A stretch of DNA of 64,000 bases, taken from Pseudoalteromonas shioyasakiensis (GTDB lineage Bacteria > Pseudomonadota > Gammaproteobacteria > Enterobacterales > Alteromonadaceae). This document shows, piece by piece, positions 28,154 to 36,839 of the stretch. The position numbers and the translations under genes were made by a program. The notes under the pieces are model-generated. The model was not told the DNA's origin. It made no database searches and saw only the letters and a program-made list of their open reading frames with translations. Location of the stretch: the NCBI RefSeq assembly GCF_024518675.1, contig NZ_JANIGL010000002.1, positions 248,001-312,000 of the forward strand, read 5' to 3'. Numbering within the stretch: the stretch's first letter is position 1; each line of letters starts with the position of its first letter.

Positions 28154-28753
28154 ATGATTTTAAACCATTTATGGGGCATATATGCTCATCCACTCGAAGA
28201 ATGGCAAACCATAGATAACCGTCACGAGAGCTTAACCTATAGCTTATCGCATATTTTGCTGATAGCGTTGTTTCCCTCCGCTATGGGCTATTATTCATCT
28301 GTATACTTAGGTTGGAGTATTGGTACCGGCAACCCCGTATTTTTAACTCATGACAGTGCACTATTAATTGCCATCGCTATGTATGCAGCACTGATTGCAG
28401 GAGTTTTTGCACTGGCGTATTTAGCCCACTGGATGGCTGTCACGTTTGGCGCGAAACCAACCTTCACACAAACCCTAGAGCTCGCAGCATACACCTCTAC
28501 ACCGGTGTTTATGTCAGCACTAGCTGCATTTTTACCTGAGCTTTGGTTTGTTGTATGTGTCGGCATCGCGGCACTGGCCTATTCAGTGTATTTACTTTAC
28601 ACCGGCGTACCAATTTTAATGCATATCCCCCAAGAGCGCGGCTTTATATACGCAAGTTCAGTGGTGACATGCGGGCTTATTTTATTAGTTATTATTTTGG
28701 CAGTAACAGCAATGCTTTGGACTAATGGAATTGTTGATCCCACCTTTACTTAG
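28154..28753 (+). CDS. Yip1-family membrane protein
   Basis: A 199-residue protein with five membrane segments. The N-terminal HLWGIYAHPLEEWQTI motif is the bacterial Yip1 (PF04893) opening, followed by the hydrophobic core with AYLAHWMAVTFGAKPTFTQTLELAAYTSTP. Bacterial members are inner-membrane proteins of unknown role. AAGGGG lies before the start. A GAGGGGT / ACTCCTC hairpin about 95 bases after the stop may end the transcript. Confidence 0.85.
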   Translation: MILNHLWGIYAHPLEEWQTIDNRHESLTYSLSHILLIALFPSAMGYYSSVYLGWSIGTGNPVFLTHDSALLIAIAMYAALIAGVFALAYLAHWMAVTFGAKPTFTQTLELAAYTSTPVFMSALAAFLPELWFVVCVGIAALAYSVYLLYTGVPILMHIPQERGFIYASSVVTCGLILLVIILAVTAMLWTNGIVDPTFT

Positions 28754-28981
28754 ATAATTTACAACAATTTGAGAGTTATATTGTGAGCATAGTACTGTTC
28801 TATTAATTTCTTCACAGATCTTACTTACTACATTGGGTCGGAGGGGTCATGTCACTCCTCTTATCCAAAAAATATTTTCACAGCTTACAGTTTTGATTAA
28901 ATTTACTAAGTCAGATTTAGCTATTTAACTCCCCCTGTACCTACTTTGATTAATTCGTATTTCAAGGCGCGCAAAGCAAAA

Positions 28982-29004
28982 AAGCCGCCTCAAATGAGGC
29001 GGCT
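28982..29004 (-). terminator. Terminator of hsp20
   Basis: A ten-bp stem AGCCGCCTCA / TGAGGCGGCT is followed on the minus strand by six T. It lies about 50 bases after the hsp20 stop codon. Confidence 0.88.
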
Positions 29005-29050
29005 ACTTAAAATAACAAGTTAATTAGGGGAAATAATGTTTAAGGGTTGG

Positions 29051-29497
29051 TTATTTCCCTTCTAGCAAGTTACCACTGCCAATTTCAATTTTGCGTGGCT
29101 TTAATGCTTCTGGTATTTCACGCTCAAGGTCAATACTCAACAAGCCGTTAGCTAAATCTGCGCCAAGTACTTTAACATGGTCGCCTAGCTGAAACTTACG
29201 CTCGAAATTACGTTCTGCAATTCCTTGATGAATAAATTTACGCTCTTGTGTTTCACCTTTCTCAGCTTTTTCGCCGGTTACCTTTAAGGTGTTGTTTTCA
29301 GACTCAATGGTCAGCTCATTGTCACTAAAACCAGCTACAGCCATAGTGATACGGTATTTGTCTTTATCGAGTGCTTCGATATTGTATGGAGGAAAACTTG
29401 GCTGCTTGTCTGTGCGAGCCGCGGCATCCATTAAAGATGCTAAATGATCGAAACCAATGAATGAACGATAAAGTGGTGATAAATCTACTGTACGCAT
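29051..29497 (-). CDS. ibpA: Hsp20/IbpA-family small heat-shock protein
   Basis: A 148-residue protein with a short hydrophobic N-terminal arm (MRTVDLSPLYRSFIGFDHLASLM), an alpha-crystallin domain (about 35-125) and a C-terminal arm. It matches the IbpA group and should bind unfolding proteins as large oligomers and hold them for DnaK/ClpB. The frame opens at 29560, but the ATG at 29497 has GAGGA seven bases upstream and begins at the conserved N-terminus. A sigma-32-like promoter and an RNA hairpin that covers the Shine-Dalgarno lie upstream; both are listed separately. Confidence 0.93.
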   Translation of the reverse strand: MRTVDLSPLYRSFIGFDHLASLMDAAARTDKQPSFPPYNIEALDKDKYRITMAVAGFSDNELTIESENNTLKVTGEKAEKGETQERKFIHQGIAERNFERKFQLGDHVKVLGADLANGLLSIDLEREIPEALKPRKIEIGSGNLLEGK

Positions 29498-29500
29498 AAT

Positions 29501-29525
29501 AATATCCTCATATTTAAGCGATATT
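29501..29525 (-). promoter_or_regulatory. ROSE-like RNA thermometer hairpin over the hsp20 Shine-Dalgarno
   Basis: Read on the minus strand, AATATC plus CTTA pairs with TGAG plus GATATT around an AATA loop, ten base pairs interrupted by a single bulged G. The UCGCU that fits the ROSE motif U(U/C)GCU pairs with the Shine-Dalgarno GAGGA (29505-29509), just before the start codon. Heating would open the helix and free the ribosome site. Structure drawn by hand, no free energy computed. Confidence 0.75.
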
Positions 29526-29631
29526 TTGCATGTGCTTTTCTTTTGAACAAGCGCAGGCAAAGTTAAATAAATAATATAAATTTCAATTACTTCTGTTTAG
29601 TTTGGGACCCATCAGGCGTCCTCACTAAACT

Positions 29632-29659
29632 ATATATGGACGGTAAAATTGTTTTCAAG
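29632..29659 (-). promoter_or_regulatory. Sigma-32 (heat-shock) promoter of hsp20
   Basis: On the minus strand CTTGAAA (29653-29659) is followed after 13 bases by CCATATAT (29632-29639), close to the CTTGAA/CCCCATNT consensus. It leaves a leader of about 125 bases before the hsp20 start, room for the ROSE hairpin and one more stem upstream. Confidence 0.7.
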
Positions 29660-29724
29660 TAAAAAAATAAAAAAGTTTTAAAAAATAATGAGGGGCATAC
29701 TATTCATATGCCCCACTGTTCTAT

Positions 29725-30258
29725 TTATGGCGCGAATGTGCCACGAATTGGGTAGTCGTTTTCACGAATAAACTTAATGCCTGAAAGTAGCGCATTTAAA
29801 TCAGGACGCGAAAATGGCGCGTTAGATTTATCAATGATCTGAATTTGATTGTCTTCATTCAGTACAAATATCGCAGGCTCTGAAAATGGGTGATTGGTTT
29901 CATTCTCATTACGAGGTTCACTAATGTATAAACCAAAATCAGTCATCTGCTCTAATGTAAGGCCAGTGTATAGTGGGAAGTTCACATCTAAGTCATTAAG
30001 GTGCTGCTGTAATTGTTCCTGACTATCGGCACTGACTGCTGCCAATTCAACGCCAGCGTCAGAAAAATCACTTTTCATTTTCGCTAATGCATTTAATTGC
30101 TTTGTACATAGCGGGCAATGCACACCACGGTAAACAACTATCATCTTCCAAGGTAATTCGGTTTGGCGCTGCGTTATATCAAAAGTCTTGCCATCAATAT
30201 CCTTTGCTGTCAGTAAAGGCATCTTTTGTGCTGGCTGTATTGCGTTATTCATAATCAT
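29725..30258 (-). CDS. Peroxiredoxin-like (AhpC/TSA-type) protein
   Basis: A 177-residue thioredoxin-fold protein of the peroxiredoxin-like group, with the active site VVYRGVHCPLC (about residues 43-53). The CxxC form and the following KQLNALAKMKSDF helix are typical of AhpC/TSA-like proteins that reduce peroxides or act as thiol oxidoreductases. It has no signal peptide and should be cytosolic. AAGGAG precedes two candidate starts, ATG 30258 and ATG 30252. The electron donor is unknown; grxA nearby is a possible but unproven partner. Confidence 0.82.
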   Translation of the reverse strand: MIMNNAIQPAQKMPLLTAKDIDGKTFDITQRQTELPWKMIVVYRGVHCPLCTKQLNALAKMKSDFSDAGVELAAVSADSQEQLQQHLNDLDVNFPLYTGLTLEQMTDFGLYISEPRNENETNHPFSEPAIFVLNEDNQIQIIDKSNAPFSRPDLNALLSGIKFIRENDYPIRGTFAP

Positions 30259-30370
30259 GATCTCCTTTGTAAGAATTAAAATCTAAACATCTTCATGGTT
30301 TCCATTAAAATAGCTTAGGGTTAAACTTAATAATTCAACCATGAAAATGTAATCGGCCTTGGAGATATGT

Positions 30371-30865
30371 TTGAAATTCATCCGCAGTACACTGATAAAT
30401 ATAAGTTTAGCCGCCGTGATATTTTTTCTCGTCAGCGCGTTTCAAGAACGTAATTTACTTAACACGGATCACAACCCTGCACCGTATTTTAATTTACCTG
30501 TACTAAAGAGTGTTGAACAACGTTTGAGTATTGCCGAGCTGAAAGGCAATAAAACTGTCATTTATTTTTTTGCCCCTTGGTGTACTGTTTGCAAATATAG
30601 TATGCCGAATTTAGAAGCTGCTATCGCGGGCACAGACATTAAAGCGATTGCTATCGCACTTGATTACACAAGCGAAGCTCAAGTCAATACGTTTGTAACC
30701 GATTTACAACTGACAATGCCAGTACTGCTTGGGAATAATCAAACCCAAACAAATTATAAAGTCTCTGCCTTTCCCACATACTACATAGTCAATGAAGAAC
30801 TGAAAATTACTGCGCGCTCTATGGGTTATTCAAGCCAACTAGGTATTGCTTTACGAGCAATGTAA
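30371..30865 (+). CDS. TlpA/ResA-like thioredoxin-fold protein, membrane-anchored
   Basis: About 164 residues: an N-terminal membrane anchor (about 8-24), then a thioredoxin fold with the CxxC site in FFAPWCTVCKYSMPNL. The cis-Pro region SAFPTYYIV follows at the expected distance. Anchored periplasmic oxidoreductases of this type reduce or re-thiolate disulfides in cytochrome or envelope proteins. The frame opens at a TTG at 30359; the TTG at 30371 has TTGGAG six bases upstream and is preferred. Confidence 0.78.
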   Translation: MKFIRSTLINISLAAVIFFLVSAFQERNLLNTDHNPAPYFNLPVLKSVEQRLSIAELKGNKTVIYFFAPWCTVCKYSMPNLEAAIAGTDIKAIAIALDYTSEAQVNTFVTDLQLTMPVLLGNNQTQTNYKVSAFPTYYIVNEELKITARSMGYSSQLGIALRAM

Positions 30866-31027
30866 CTTAAGTGTGCTTTAAATAACCAATCACGTATTAG
30901 TGTAAACTCACGATGGTATAAGTTTTTTATTCCAATCATATAAATAGAATTAACTAATCGATTTTCTGCACTTTTATTATTTTTTTAATTCGCTACTATG
31001 AACACACACTAAATCGAGGAGAGCGAT

Positions 31028-31291
31028 ATGTTAACTGTAATTTTTGGCCGTGAAGGCTGCCCATTTTGTGTTCGTGCAAAAGATGTTGCACAGAAACTAG
31101 CTGATGAACGCGATGATTTTAAATTTCGCTACATTGATATCATTAAAGAAGGGATCAGCAAAGCGGATCTAGAACAATCAGCTGGTAAGCCATGCCCGAC
31201 TGTTCCACAAATTTTTGTTGACCAAGAACACATCGGCGGATTCACTGAATTTGAAGCTTACGCAAAAGAAAACTTAGGTCTTTATCAATAA
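31028..31291 (+). CDS. grxA: Glutaredoxin 1 (GrxA)
   Basis: An 87-residue glutaredoxin that matches E. coli Grx1 along its whole length: VIFGREGCPFCVRAKDVAQKL contains the CPFC active site at 11-14, and TVPQIFVDQEHIGGFTEFE is the cis-Pro and glutathione-binding region. It reduces ribonucleotide reductase and mixed disulfides using glutathione. GAGGAGAG lies six bases before the ATG. In E. coli the gene is under OxyR; no full OxyR site was recognised here. Confidence 0.95.
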   Translation: MLTVIFGREGCPFCVRAKDVAQKLADERDDFKFRYIDIIKEGISKADLEQSAGKPCPTVPQIFVDQEHIGGFTEFEAYAKENLGLYQ

Positions 31292-31310
31292 GCTTTGTTT
31301 CTAACTTGTT

Positions 31311-31350
31311 AATCAGTTTGATTTGCGCAAAAATCAAACTGATTAAATTT
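31311..31350 (+). terminator. Terminator after grxA
   Basis: A perfect 14-bp stem AATCAGTTTGATTT / AAATCAAACTGATT with a six-base GCGCAA loop and a short TAAATTT tail about 20 bases after the stop codon. Confidence 0.7.
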
Positions 31351-31452
31351 CAACCAACATCAACCACATACAAATTAGTTGTAATTTATACAAGCAATTG
31401 CCTCGTATTTCCTATACAATGCGCGCCTCTTTAAATTCGTTGAGGCGTATTA

Positions 31453-33273
31453 ATGTCAGAACCAGTCACGTTTGAATCTCTAAATCTTTCTCCTGCAATT
31501 TTAAAGGCAGTTGAAGAGTTGGGTTACAAGACACCATCTGAAATCCAAGCTCAATGTATACCGTTATTGCTAGAAAGAAAGGACGTACTGGGACTAGCGC
31601 AAACGGGTACAGGTAAAACAGCAGCATTTGCACTGCCATTACTTAATAATATTGACCCGTCTGTGAAACAGCCACAGATCCTTGTACTCACACCTACCCG
31701 TGAGCTTGCGATCCAAGTTGCTGAGGCATTCGAACAATATGCTAAACACACTCGTGGTGTTGAAGTGTTGGCACTTTATGGTGGCCAGAGCTACAGCATC
31801 CAATTAAGTGCACTTCGTCGTGGCGCGCAAATTATTGTCGCTACACCGGGTCGCTTAATCGATCACATTAACCGCGGTACTATCAAGTTTGATGCGCTAC
31901 AAGCGCTAGTACTTGATGAAGCCGATGAAATGTTACGTATGGGCTTTATCGATGATGTTGAAAACATCATGGAAAAAACGCCGCGTGAAAAGCAAACATG
32001 TCTTTTCTCTGCGACTATGCCTAAGCAAATTCAAAATATCAGCAGCAAGTATATGAATAACCCTGAACAGGTTCATATTTCTGCACGTAACTCGACTGTA
32101 TCTTCAGTTGAGCAAGTATTTTGGAATGCTCACGTACATAAAAACAAAGCCATCGTTCGCTTCTTAGAAGCTGAACAATACGAAGGTGCTATTGTTTTCG
32201 TACGTACACGTAACGATACAGTACAACTTGCTGAGTTATTAGAGCGCGAAGGTTTCTCTGCTGCGCCTCTTAACGGTGATATGAACCAGCAAGCCCGTGA
32301 ACGTACTGTTGATCGCTTAAAAAGCGGCATGCTAAACGTTGTTATTGCAACAGACGTAGCAGCTCGTGGTCTAGATGTTGACCGCTTAAGCTTAGTTATC
32401 AACTACGATATTCCGCAAGATTCTGAAGCCTACGTTCACCGTATCGGCCGTACAGGTCGTGCTGGTCGTACTGGTAAAGCAATTTTATTCGTTAAGCATA
32501 ACGAACGTTATTTACTTAAAAATATCATTCGTCATACTAAATCTGAAATTGCCCAAGTTGAACTACCAACAGCTAAAGTTGTTGAAGAAAAACGTATCAA
32601 TGCATTACAAGAGAAGCTTACCCTTGCTCTTGAAAATAAAGATATCACTTTCTTCAATGAAGTTGCTGCTAGCATGGCACAAAAACTTGACCTTGCTCCT
32701 GAAGACTTAGCGGGTGCATTACTGTGTTTAGCACAGCAACAATCGCCAATCAAAGTTGAAGAAGTTAAGATTCAGCCACGTGAGCGCAATGAGCGTAATT
32801 CACGCAATGAACGTGGTGACCGTGGTCGTCGTAACGAACGTGGCGGTGAGCGCGCTGAGCGTAAACCTCGCGAGCGTAATAGCCGTGATGCAGGTCCTAT
32901 GGATACTTACCGTATCGAAGTAGGTCGTGAGCATGGTGTTCAAGTTAAGAACATTGTGGGTGCAATCGCTAACGAAGCTGATATCTCAAGCAAGTTTATT
33001 GGTGACATTCGTCTTCACGACAGTCACAGTACGGTACAATTACCGCAAAACATGCCTAAAGATGTACTTGATCACTTCCAAAAGGTGTTTATTTGTAAAC
33101 GCCCAATGGGTATGACATTGACTCAAGATCAAGGTCCAGCTGAGCCACGCGGCGAACGCTCTGAACGCCCTAGTGGTGACAGAAAGCGTAACTTTAACAA
33201 AGACAACCAACGCGGTGATAAGCGTGGCGGTCCTCGTAAAGAACGTCGTCCAGTGAGCTTTACTTCTAACTAA
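31453..33273 (+). CDS. deaD: DEAD-box RNA helicase DeaD/CsdA
   Basis: A 606-residue helicase with the full set of motifs: Q motif (FESLNLSPAIL), AQTGTGKTAAF (I), PTRELAIQ (Ia), DEAD (VLDEADEML), SAT (III), ARGLDV (V) and HRIGRTGRAG (VI). The tail has an Arg/Gly-rich linker, a DbpA-type RNA-binding domain (about 485-555) and a second RGG-like end. CsdA unwinds structured mRNA and helps assemble the 50S subunit, chiefly in the cold. In E. coli the transcript has a long leader; the ~100 bases here show a -10-like TACAAT at about 31416. Confidence 0.95.
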   Translation: MSEPVTFESLNLSPAILKAVEELGYKTPSEIQAQCIPLLLERKDVLGLAQTGTGKTAAFALPLLNNIDPSVKQPQILVLTPTRELAIQVAEAFEQYAKHTRGVEVLALYGGQSYSIQLSALRRGAQIIVATPGRLIDHINRGTIKFDALQALVLDEADEMLRMGFIDDVENIMEKTPREKQTCLFSATMPKQIQNISSKYMNNPEQVHISARNSTVSSVEQVFWNAHVHKNKAIVRFLEAEQYEGAIVFVRTRNDTVQLAELLEREGFSAAPLNGDMNQQARERTVDRLKSGMLNVVIATDVAARGLDVDRLSLVINYDIPQDSEAYVHRIGRTGRAGRTGKAILFVKHNERYLLKNIIRHTKSEIAQVELPTAKVVEEKRINALQEKLTLALENKDITFFNEVAASMAQKLDLAPEDLAGALLCLAQQQSPIKVEEVKIQPRERNERNSRNERGDRGRRNERGGERAERKPRERNSRDAGPMDTYRIEVGREHGVQVKNIVGAIANEADISSKFIGDIRLHDSHSTVQLPQNMPKDVLDHFQKVFICKRPMGMTLTQDQGPAEPRGERSERPSGDRKRNFNKDNQRGDKRGGPRKERRPVSFTSN

Positions 33274-33297
33274 ACACTGCGATTTAGATAGAAAGCT

Positions 33298-33333
33298 AAA
33301 AACCTCGTCATGTAAATGCCGAGGTTTTTTTGT
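33298..33333 (+). terminator. Terminator of deaD
   Basis: An AAAACCTCG / CGAGGTTTTTTT hairpin with a strong T-run, 24 bases after the stop codon. Confidence 0.88.
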
Positions 33334-33360
33334 GTTTGGAGTAAAGTGAATGAGAAGCGA

Positions 33361-33408
33361 GTTAGTGGGTTGGCGAGTTAGCAAGTTAGCAAGTTAGCAA
33401 GTTAGCGA
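33361..33408. repeat. Six tandem octamer units (GTTAGCAA type)
   Basis: Six contiguous 8-base units. Three are exactly GTTAGCAA and the flanking ones differ by one to three bases (ending GG, GGCGA or GCGA). It lies in the intergenic space between deaD and a small membrane protein gene. The same GTTAGCAAG / GTTAGCGAG words recur in the 73-bp array near 56.5 kb. Confidence 0.8.
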
Positions 33409-33469
33409 GAAGTAAATTATAAACATGCCGTTAGGTAAACTTTATAATTAATGTATTTCAGTTAATGGC

Positions 33470-33871
33470 CTACTCTTCAATTTCAGCCTGCTTTAGCCAG
33501 ACGTTACTAAATACTAAAAACAAAAAAACAAGTAATAGCACTACATTAGTGATAACTATAAAGTAAAACATCGGCGGGTTATCAGCTAAGGTATAATCAC
33601 TTTTTCTGAATGAAGCAACGCCTAGTTGCCAAGCTGAGTATAGCTCTGAGGCGAAAAAGCAACTTAGCAGCGCCATAATGATCTTGCTAAAGATCAAGTT
33701 GTTGAGGTGTTTTTTTCGCTCCACTAAAGCAAGCTGCTGCGGATCATGCTTTTTAAATTCTATTTCTGCGCACAGCTTTTTATAGCGTAATGGAAACTGT
33801 GCTTTATCTATTATTTCTTGCGCTTCAAGTAGCTGTTGCAGCGTGTAATCTTTATAATTAGGTTTGATCAT
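33470..33871 (-). CDS. Small membrane protein with two predicted membrane segments
   Basis: A 133-residue protein. The N-terminal ~55 residues are a charged helical region (YKDYTLQQLLEAQEIIDKAQFPLRYKKLCAEIEFKK) of a sort often found on proteins of marine gammaproteobacteria, followed by two hydrophobic segments (about 60-80 and 100-122). The family is not recognised and no function can be given. It is oriented with the FKBP and Lon-like genes, 33 bases after the FKBP stop, and could be cotranscribed. Confidence 0.6.
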   Translation of the reverse strand: MIKPNYKDYTLQQLLEAQEIIDKAQFPLRYKKLCAEIEFKKHDPQQLALVERKKHLNNLIFSKIIMALLSCFFASELYSAWQLGVASFRKSDYTLADNPPMFYFIVITNVVLLLVFLFLVFSNVWLKQAEIEE

Positions 33872-33904
33872 TACTGAATACGACTACAAATATAAGTAAT
33901 AACT

Positions 33905-34381
33905 TTAAGATTCTACTTTTAACAACTCTACTTCAAATATTAGCAGTGATGCAGGTGGAATACTGCCAACACGCTTTTCGCCATACGCAAGCTGATGCGG
34001 GATATAAAAGGTGTATTTATCTCCTTCGCTCATCAATTGTAAGCTTTCAGTCCAGCCTTTAATTACTTGATGCAGGCCAAAGCTAATGGGGCTGTTTCGC
34101 TCAACAGAGCTGTCAAAAACACTGCCATCAAGTAAGGTACCGTGATAGTGAACGTTCACCATGCTAGTCGGGCTAGGTTTTACATCACTCCCACTGCTGT
34201 GCTCAATTTTATATTGTAGCCCTGAAGCAGTCTCAGTTATGCCTTCAACTTTACTATTGGTGGCTAAAAAATCACTGCCAAGCTGCGCATTGGCAAGGGC
34301 TTGTTGCTTAGCTTTTTTACTATTTTGAAAAATTAAATAGCAAAATATAGCAATGATGATTGCTAAAATAATATTAATCAT
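33905..34381 (-). CDS. FKBP-type peptidyl-prolyl isomerase, membrane-anchored
   Basis: A 158-residue protein with an N-terminal membrane anchor (MINIILAIIIAIFCYLIF) and one FKBP domain (about 55-157): VNVHYHGTLLDGSVFDSS, the QVIKGWTESLQLM helix and LAYGEKRVGSIPPASLLIFEVEL. All core active-site residues (Tyr, Phe/Asp pair, Trp, Tyr) are seen. It catalyses proline isomerisation, in the periplasm if the anchor is an N-in signal. Its first four bases overlap the end of the Lon-like protease gene (ATGA). Confidence 0.85.
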   Translation of the reverse strand: MINIILAIIIAIFCYLIFQNSKKAKQQALANAQLGSDFLATNSKVEGITETASGLQYKIEHSSGSDVKPSPTSMVNVHYHGTLLDGSVFDSSVERNSPISFGLHQVIKGWTESLQLMSEGDKYTFYIPHQLAYGEKRVGSIPPASLLIFEVELLKVES

Positions 34382-36798
34382 GATTCTTCACTCTGTTGTT
34401 CTTTTTCGTCTTCGTCACTATCGCCATTTACGATATCGGCAATATTATTTAAGCGTGCTAAAGCAATGCCATTAACCGAGTCTTCAGGATAGTGGCCATC
34501 CACTAGCTCACCGGCGTCAATATCCATTAATGCGTTGAGGGCTTGATCTACCGTTTCAACGGCATAGATGTGGAACTTACCCAACTCAACCGCTGCGAGT
34601 ATTTCATCATCTAATACCAAGTTAACTTGGTTAGATTTAGGCACAATCACCCCTTGCTGGCCGGTTAAACCACGCATTTTACATAGTTTAAAGAAGCCTT
34701 CTATTTTTTCGTTTACACCACCAATGGCTTGTACATCGCCATGTTGGTTTATTGAGCCTGTCAGCGCAATTGACTGGCTGATTGGTAAATTAGTAATTGC
34801 TGAGATCAAGGCACATAACTCAGCCAGTGACGCGCTATCACCATCTATGTAGCCATAACTTTGCTCGATAGCGATATTCGCACTGAGGGTTAAACTAAAT
34901 TGCTGGGCGTATTTATTACCCAAATAACCCGTTAATAACATCACACCTTTAGAGTGAATTGCTTTACCGAGCTCGGCTTCACGCTCTACGTCAATCACGC
35001 CATCAGCACCTGCGTACACTGTGGCAGTAATACGGGCAGGCGTACCAAATGATGTATCACCAATGTGCAATACCGTTAAGCCATTCACTTTACCAACCGC
35101 TTGGCCATCAGTGGCGATTAAGGTGTGCCCTTCTTTGATATCGCTGAGCATGTTTTCACTAATTTGCCCAGTGCGATACTGCTTACCTTCGATGGCTTCA
35201 TCAATATGATGAGCGTCAATTAAACTTAAGTTATCTTGTTTAGTGTAAAAGCTTGCCTCTGCCACCAGCTCCAGTACATCAGCAAAACGCGCTGATAATT
35301 TATTATGGTGCTCTGCTTGGCGATAACTAAATTTAAGTAACCGCGCCATGGCAGCTTCGGTTAAACTGCACTTGAGTGTATTTTGGCAATACTCGATTAC
35401 TTTAGTTATAAACTGATACTGCAATTTATCGCTGCTTGGTAAATAGTAATCAAAATCGGCCAGTACTCTAAACAACTCGGCAAATTCTTCATCGTACTCA
35501 CCAATGGTGTAATACAAATCACGTGAGCCCAATAGAATAATTTTTACATCAAGTGGGATCAATTGTGGGCGCAGGGTAAAACTACTGCCCACTGCGCTAT
35601 CTTGGTAAGGTAGATCATTTTTAATTTGATGAGTTTTAAGCGAAAGTTTTAAGCCGTCCCATACTTGCGGGTTGGCCATGACTTTTTCGGCATCCATGAT
35701 CAAATAGCCGCCATTAGCACGATGTAATGCACCAGGTTGTATTGAGCGATAACTGGTGATTAATGAACCCTGTGAGGCTGCGTATTCAATTTTACCAAAA
35801 ATGTTACCAAACGTTGGGTTTGGCTCATAAACAACAGGCGCGGCATCTCCCTCTTTAAACTCAACTAAGATATTAGGCGCAAAAAAGTCTGTTAGCATAC
35901 CTTTGCTGTCAAAATCTTCTTTATTTTCTTCGCTCTCATCTTCATCATCAAGCCACTCAAGCACTGCATCGATAATTTCAACACGGATATCTTTTAAGTA
36001 ACGCAGTACGCCAATATGAGCAGCGTATTTGTGCTCTAAATCTTTCAAAAGGGGCTTAGTAGCAAGCTCAGCTGTGGATTTTTTTAAATTACGTAGTTTT
36101 TCCGATGACTCTCGCTTCCAACGCGGTAACTCTATTAATGCTTCAATCAATGCATCTTCTAGTTTTTCGATAACTTCGTAAAACTGTTCACGTAGTTCAT
36201 CATCGAGAGCTGCAAATTCGGCATCGCTTAATTGCTTGCCATTCACTAAAGGAGCAAACCCCACTACGCTTTTTTCTTCAATTAAAGCAACACTCTGCTC
36301 AAGTGCAGTCATTTCAACTTCGGTGATTGCCGCGTCATAAGCATCGTTAAATTCACGATCTATTTTTTTCTTTTTACGCTGGTAGGCAGGGTTATCAAAT
36401 GCCGCCGGAAAGGTATCTAGTACTTCATCAATAAATGAATCAATATCATCAGCTAATTGCTTGCTTTGCCCTGCCTGTAAAAACATCGCAATGGGCTCAC
36501 GGTGATCATCGTAATTATTAACATATAACCACTCTTTTGGCGTAGGCCGACCTTTACTGTGTGCCTCTAATTTATCTTTTACTAAGGTAAAACGACCATG
36601 GGCAGCTTCACCCATCACATAAACATTATAACCAGGTAGTTCCATACCCAGCGAGAAATCCAGCGCGCTTTGTGCACGCTGTTGACCAATAAAGGTCAGT
36701 GTTTCAGGGTATGGATTATTCATGCAGGTTTGCACATGATTAAACGAGATTGTCGGCGCCAAGGCAGACACAGGTAAAGGCAACAGTTTTTTCGTCAT
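34378..36798 (-). CDS. Lon-like ATP-dependent protease (LonB/YcbZ type)
   Basis: An 806-residue protein with a degenerate N-terminal AAA region (about 1-530), in which the Walker A is not clear, and a C-terminal Lon proteolytic domain. The Ser-Lys dyad is visible: the Ser in DGDSASLAEL and the Lys in GGVNEKIEGFF about 43 residues later. It resembles the YcbZ group that is widespread in gammaproteobacteria and of unclear physiology. Overlaps the downstream FKBP gene by four bases, so the two are translationally coupled. Confidence 0.87.
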   Translation of the reverse strand: MTKKLLPLPVSALAPTISFNHVQTCMNNPYPETLTFIGQQRAQSALDFSLGMELPGYNVYVMGEAAHGRFTLVKDKLEAHSKGRPTPKEWLYVNNYDDHREPIAMFLQAGQSKQLADDIDSFIDEVLDTFPAAFDNPAYQRKKKKIDREFNDAYDAAITEVEMTALEQSVALIEEKSVVGFAPLVNGKQLSDAEFAALDDELREQFYEVIEKLEDALIEALIELPRWKRESSEKLRNLKKSTAELATKPLLKDLEHKYAAHIGVLRYLKDIRVEIIDAVLEWLDDEDESEENKEDFDSKGMLTDFFAPNILVEFKEGDAAPVVYEPNPTFGNIFGKIEYAASQGSLITSYRSIQPGALHRANGGYLIMDAEKVMANPQVWDGLKLSLKTHQIKNDLPYQDSAVGSSFTLRPQLIPLDVKIILLGSRDLYYTIGEYDEEFAELFRVLADFDYYLPSSDKLQYQFITKVIEYCQNTLKCSLTEAAMARLLKFSYRQAEHHNKLSARFADVLELVAEASFYTKQDNLSLIDAHHIDEAIEGKQYRTGQISENMLSDIKEGHTLIATDGQAVGKVNGLTVLHIGDTSFGTPARITATVYAGADGVIDVEREAELGKAIHSKGVMLLTGYLGNKYAQQFSLTLSANIAIEQSYGYIDGDSASLAELCALISAITNLPISQSIALTGSINQHGDVQAIGGVNEKIEGFFKLCKMRGLTGQQGVIVPKSNQVNLVLDDEILAAVELGKFHIYAVETVDQALNALMDIDAGELVDGHYPEDSVNGIALARLNNIADIVNGDSDEDEKEQQSEES

Positions 36799-36839
36799 TC
36801 TAACTTCTTTTTGTATCAGCTAATTTGCTGATTTATTTA

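Noticed and set aside
30867..31027. OxyR site upstream of grxA
   Set aside because: One ATAG-N6-CTAA half-like match is present, but the tetrad of spaced half-sites expected for OxyR is not.
33040..33384. Minus-strand frame across the end of deaD and its terminator
   Set aside because: Shadow of the Arg/Gly-rich helicase tail; it crosses the terminator and has no family signature.
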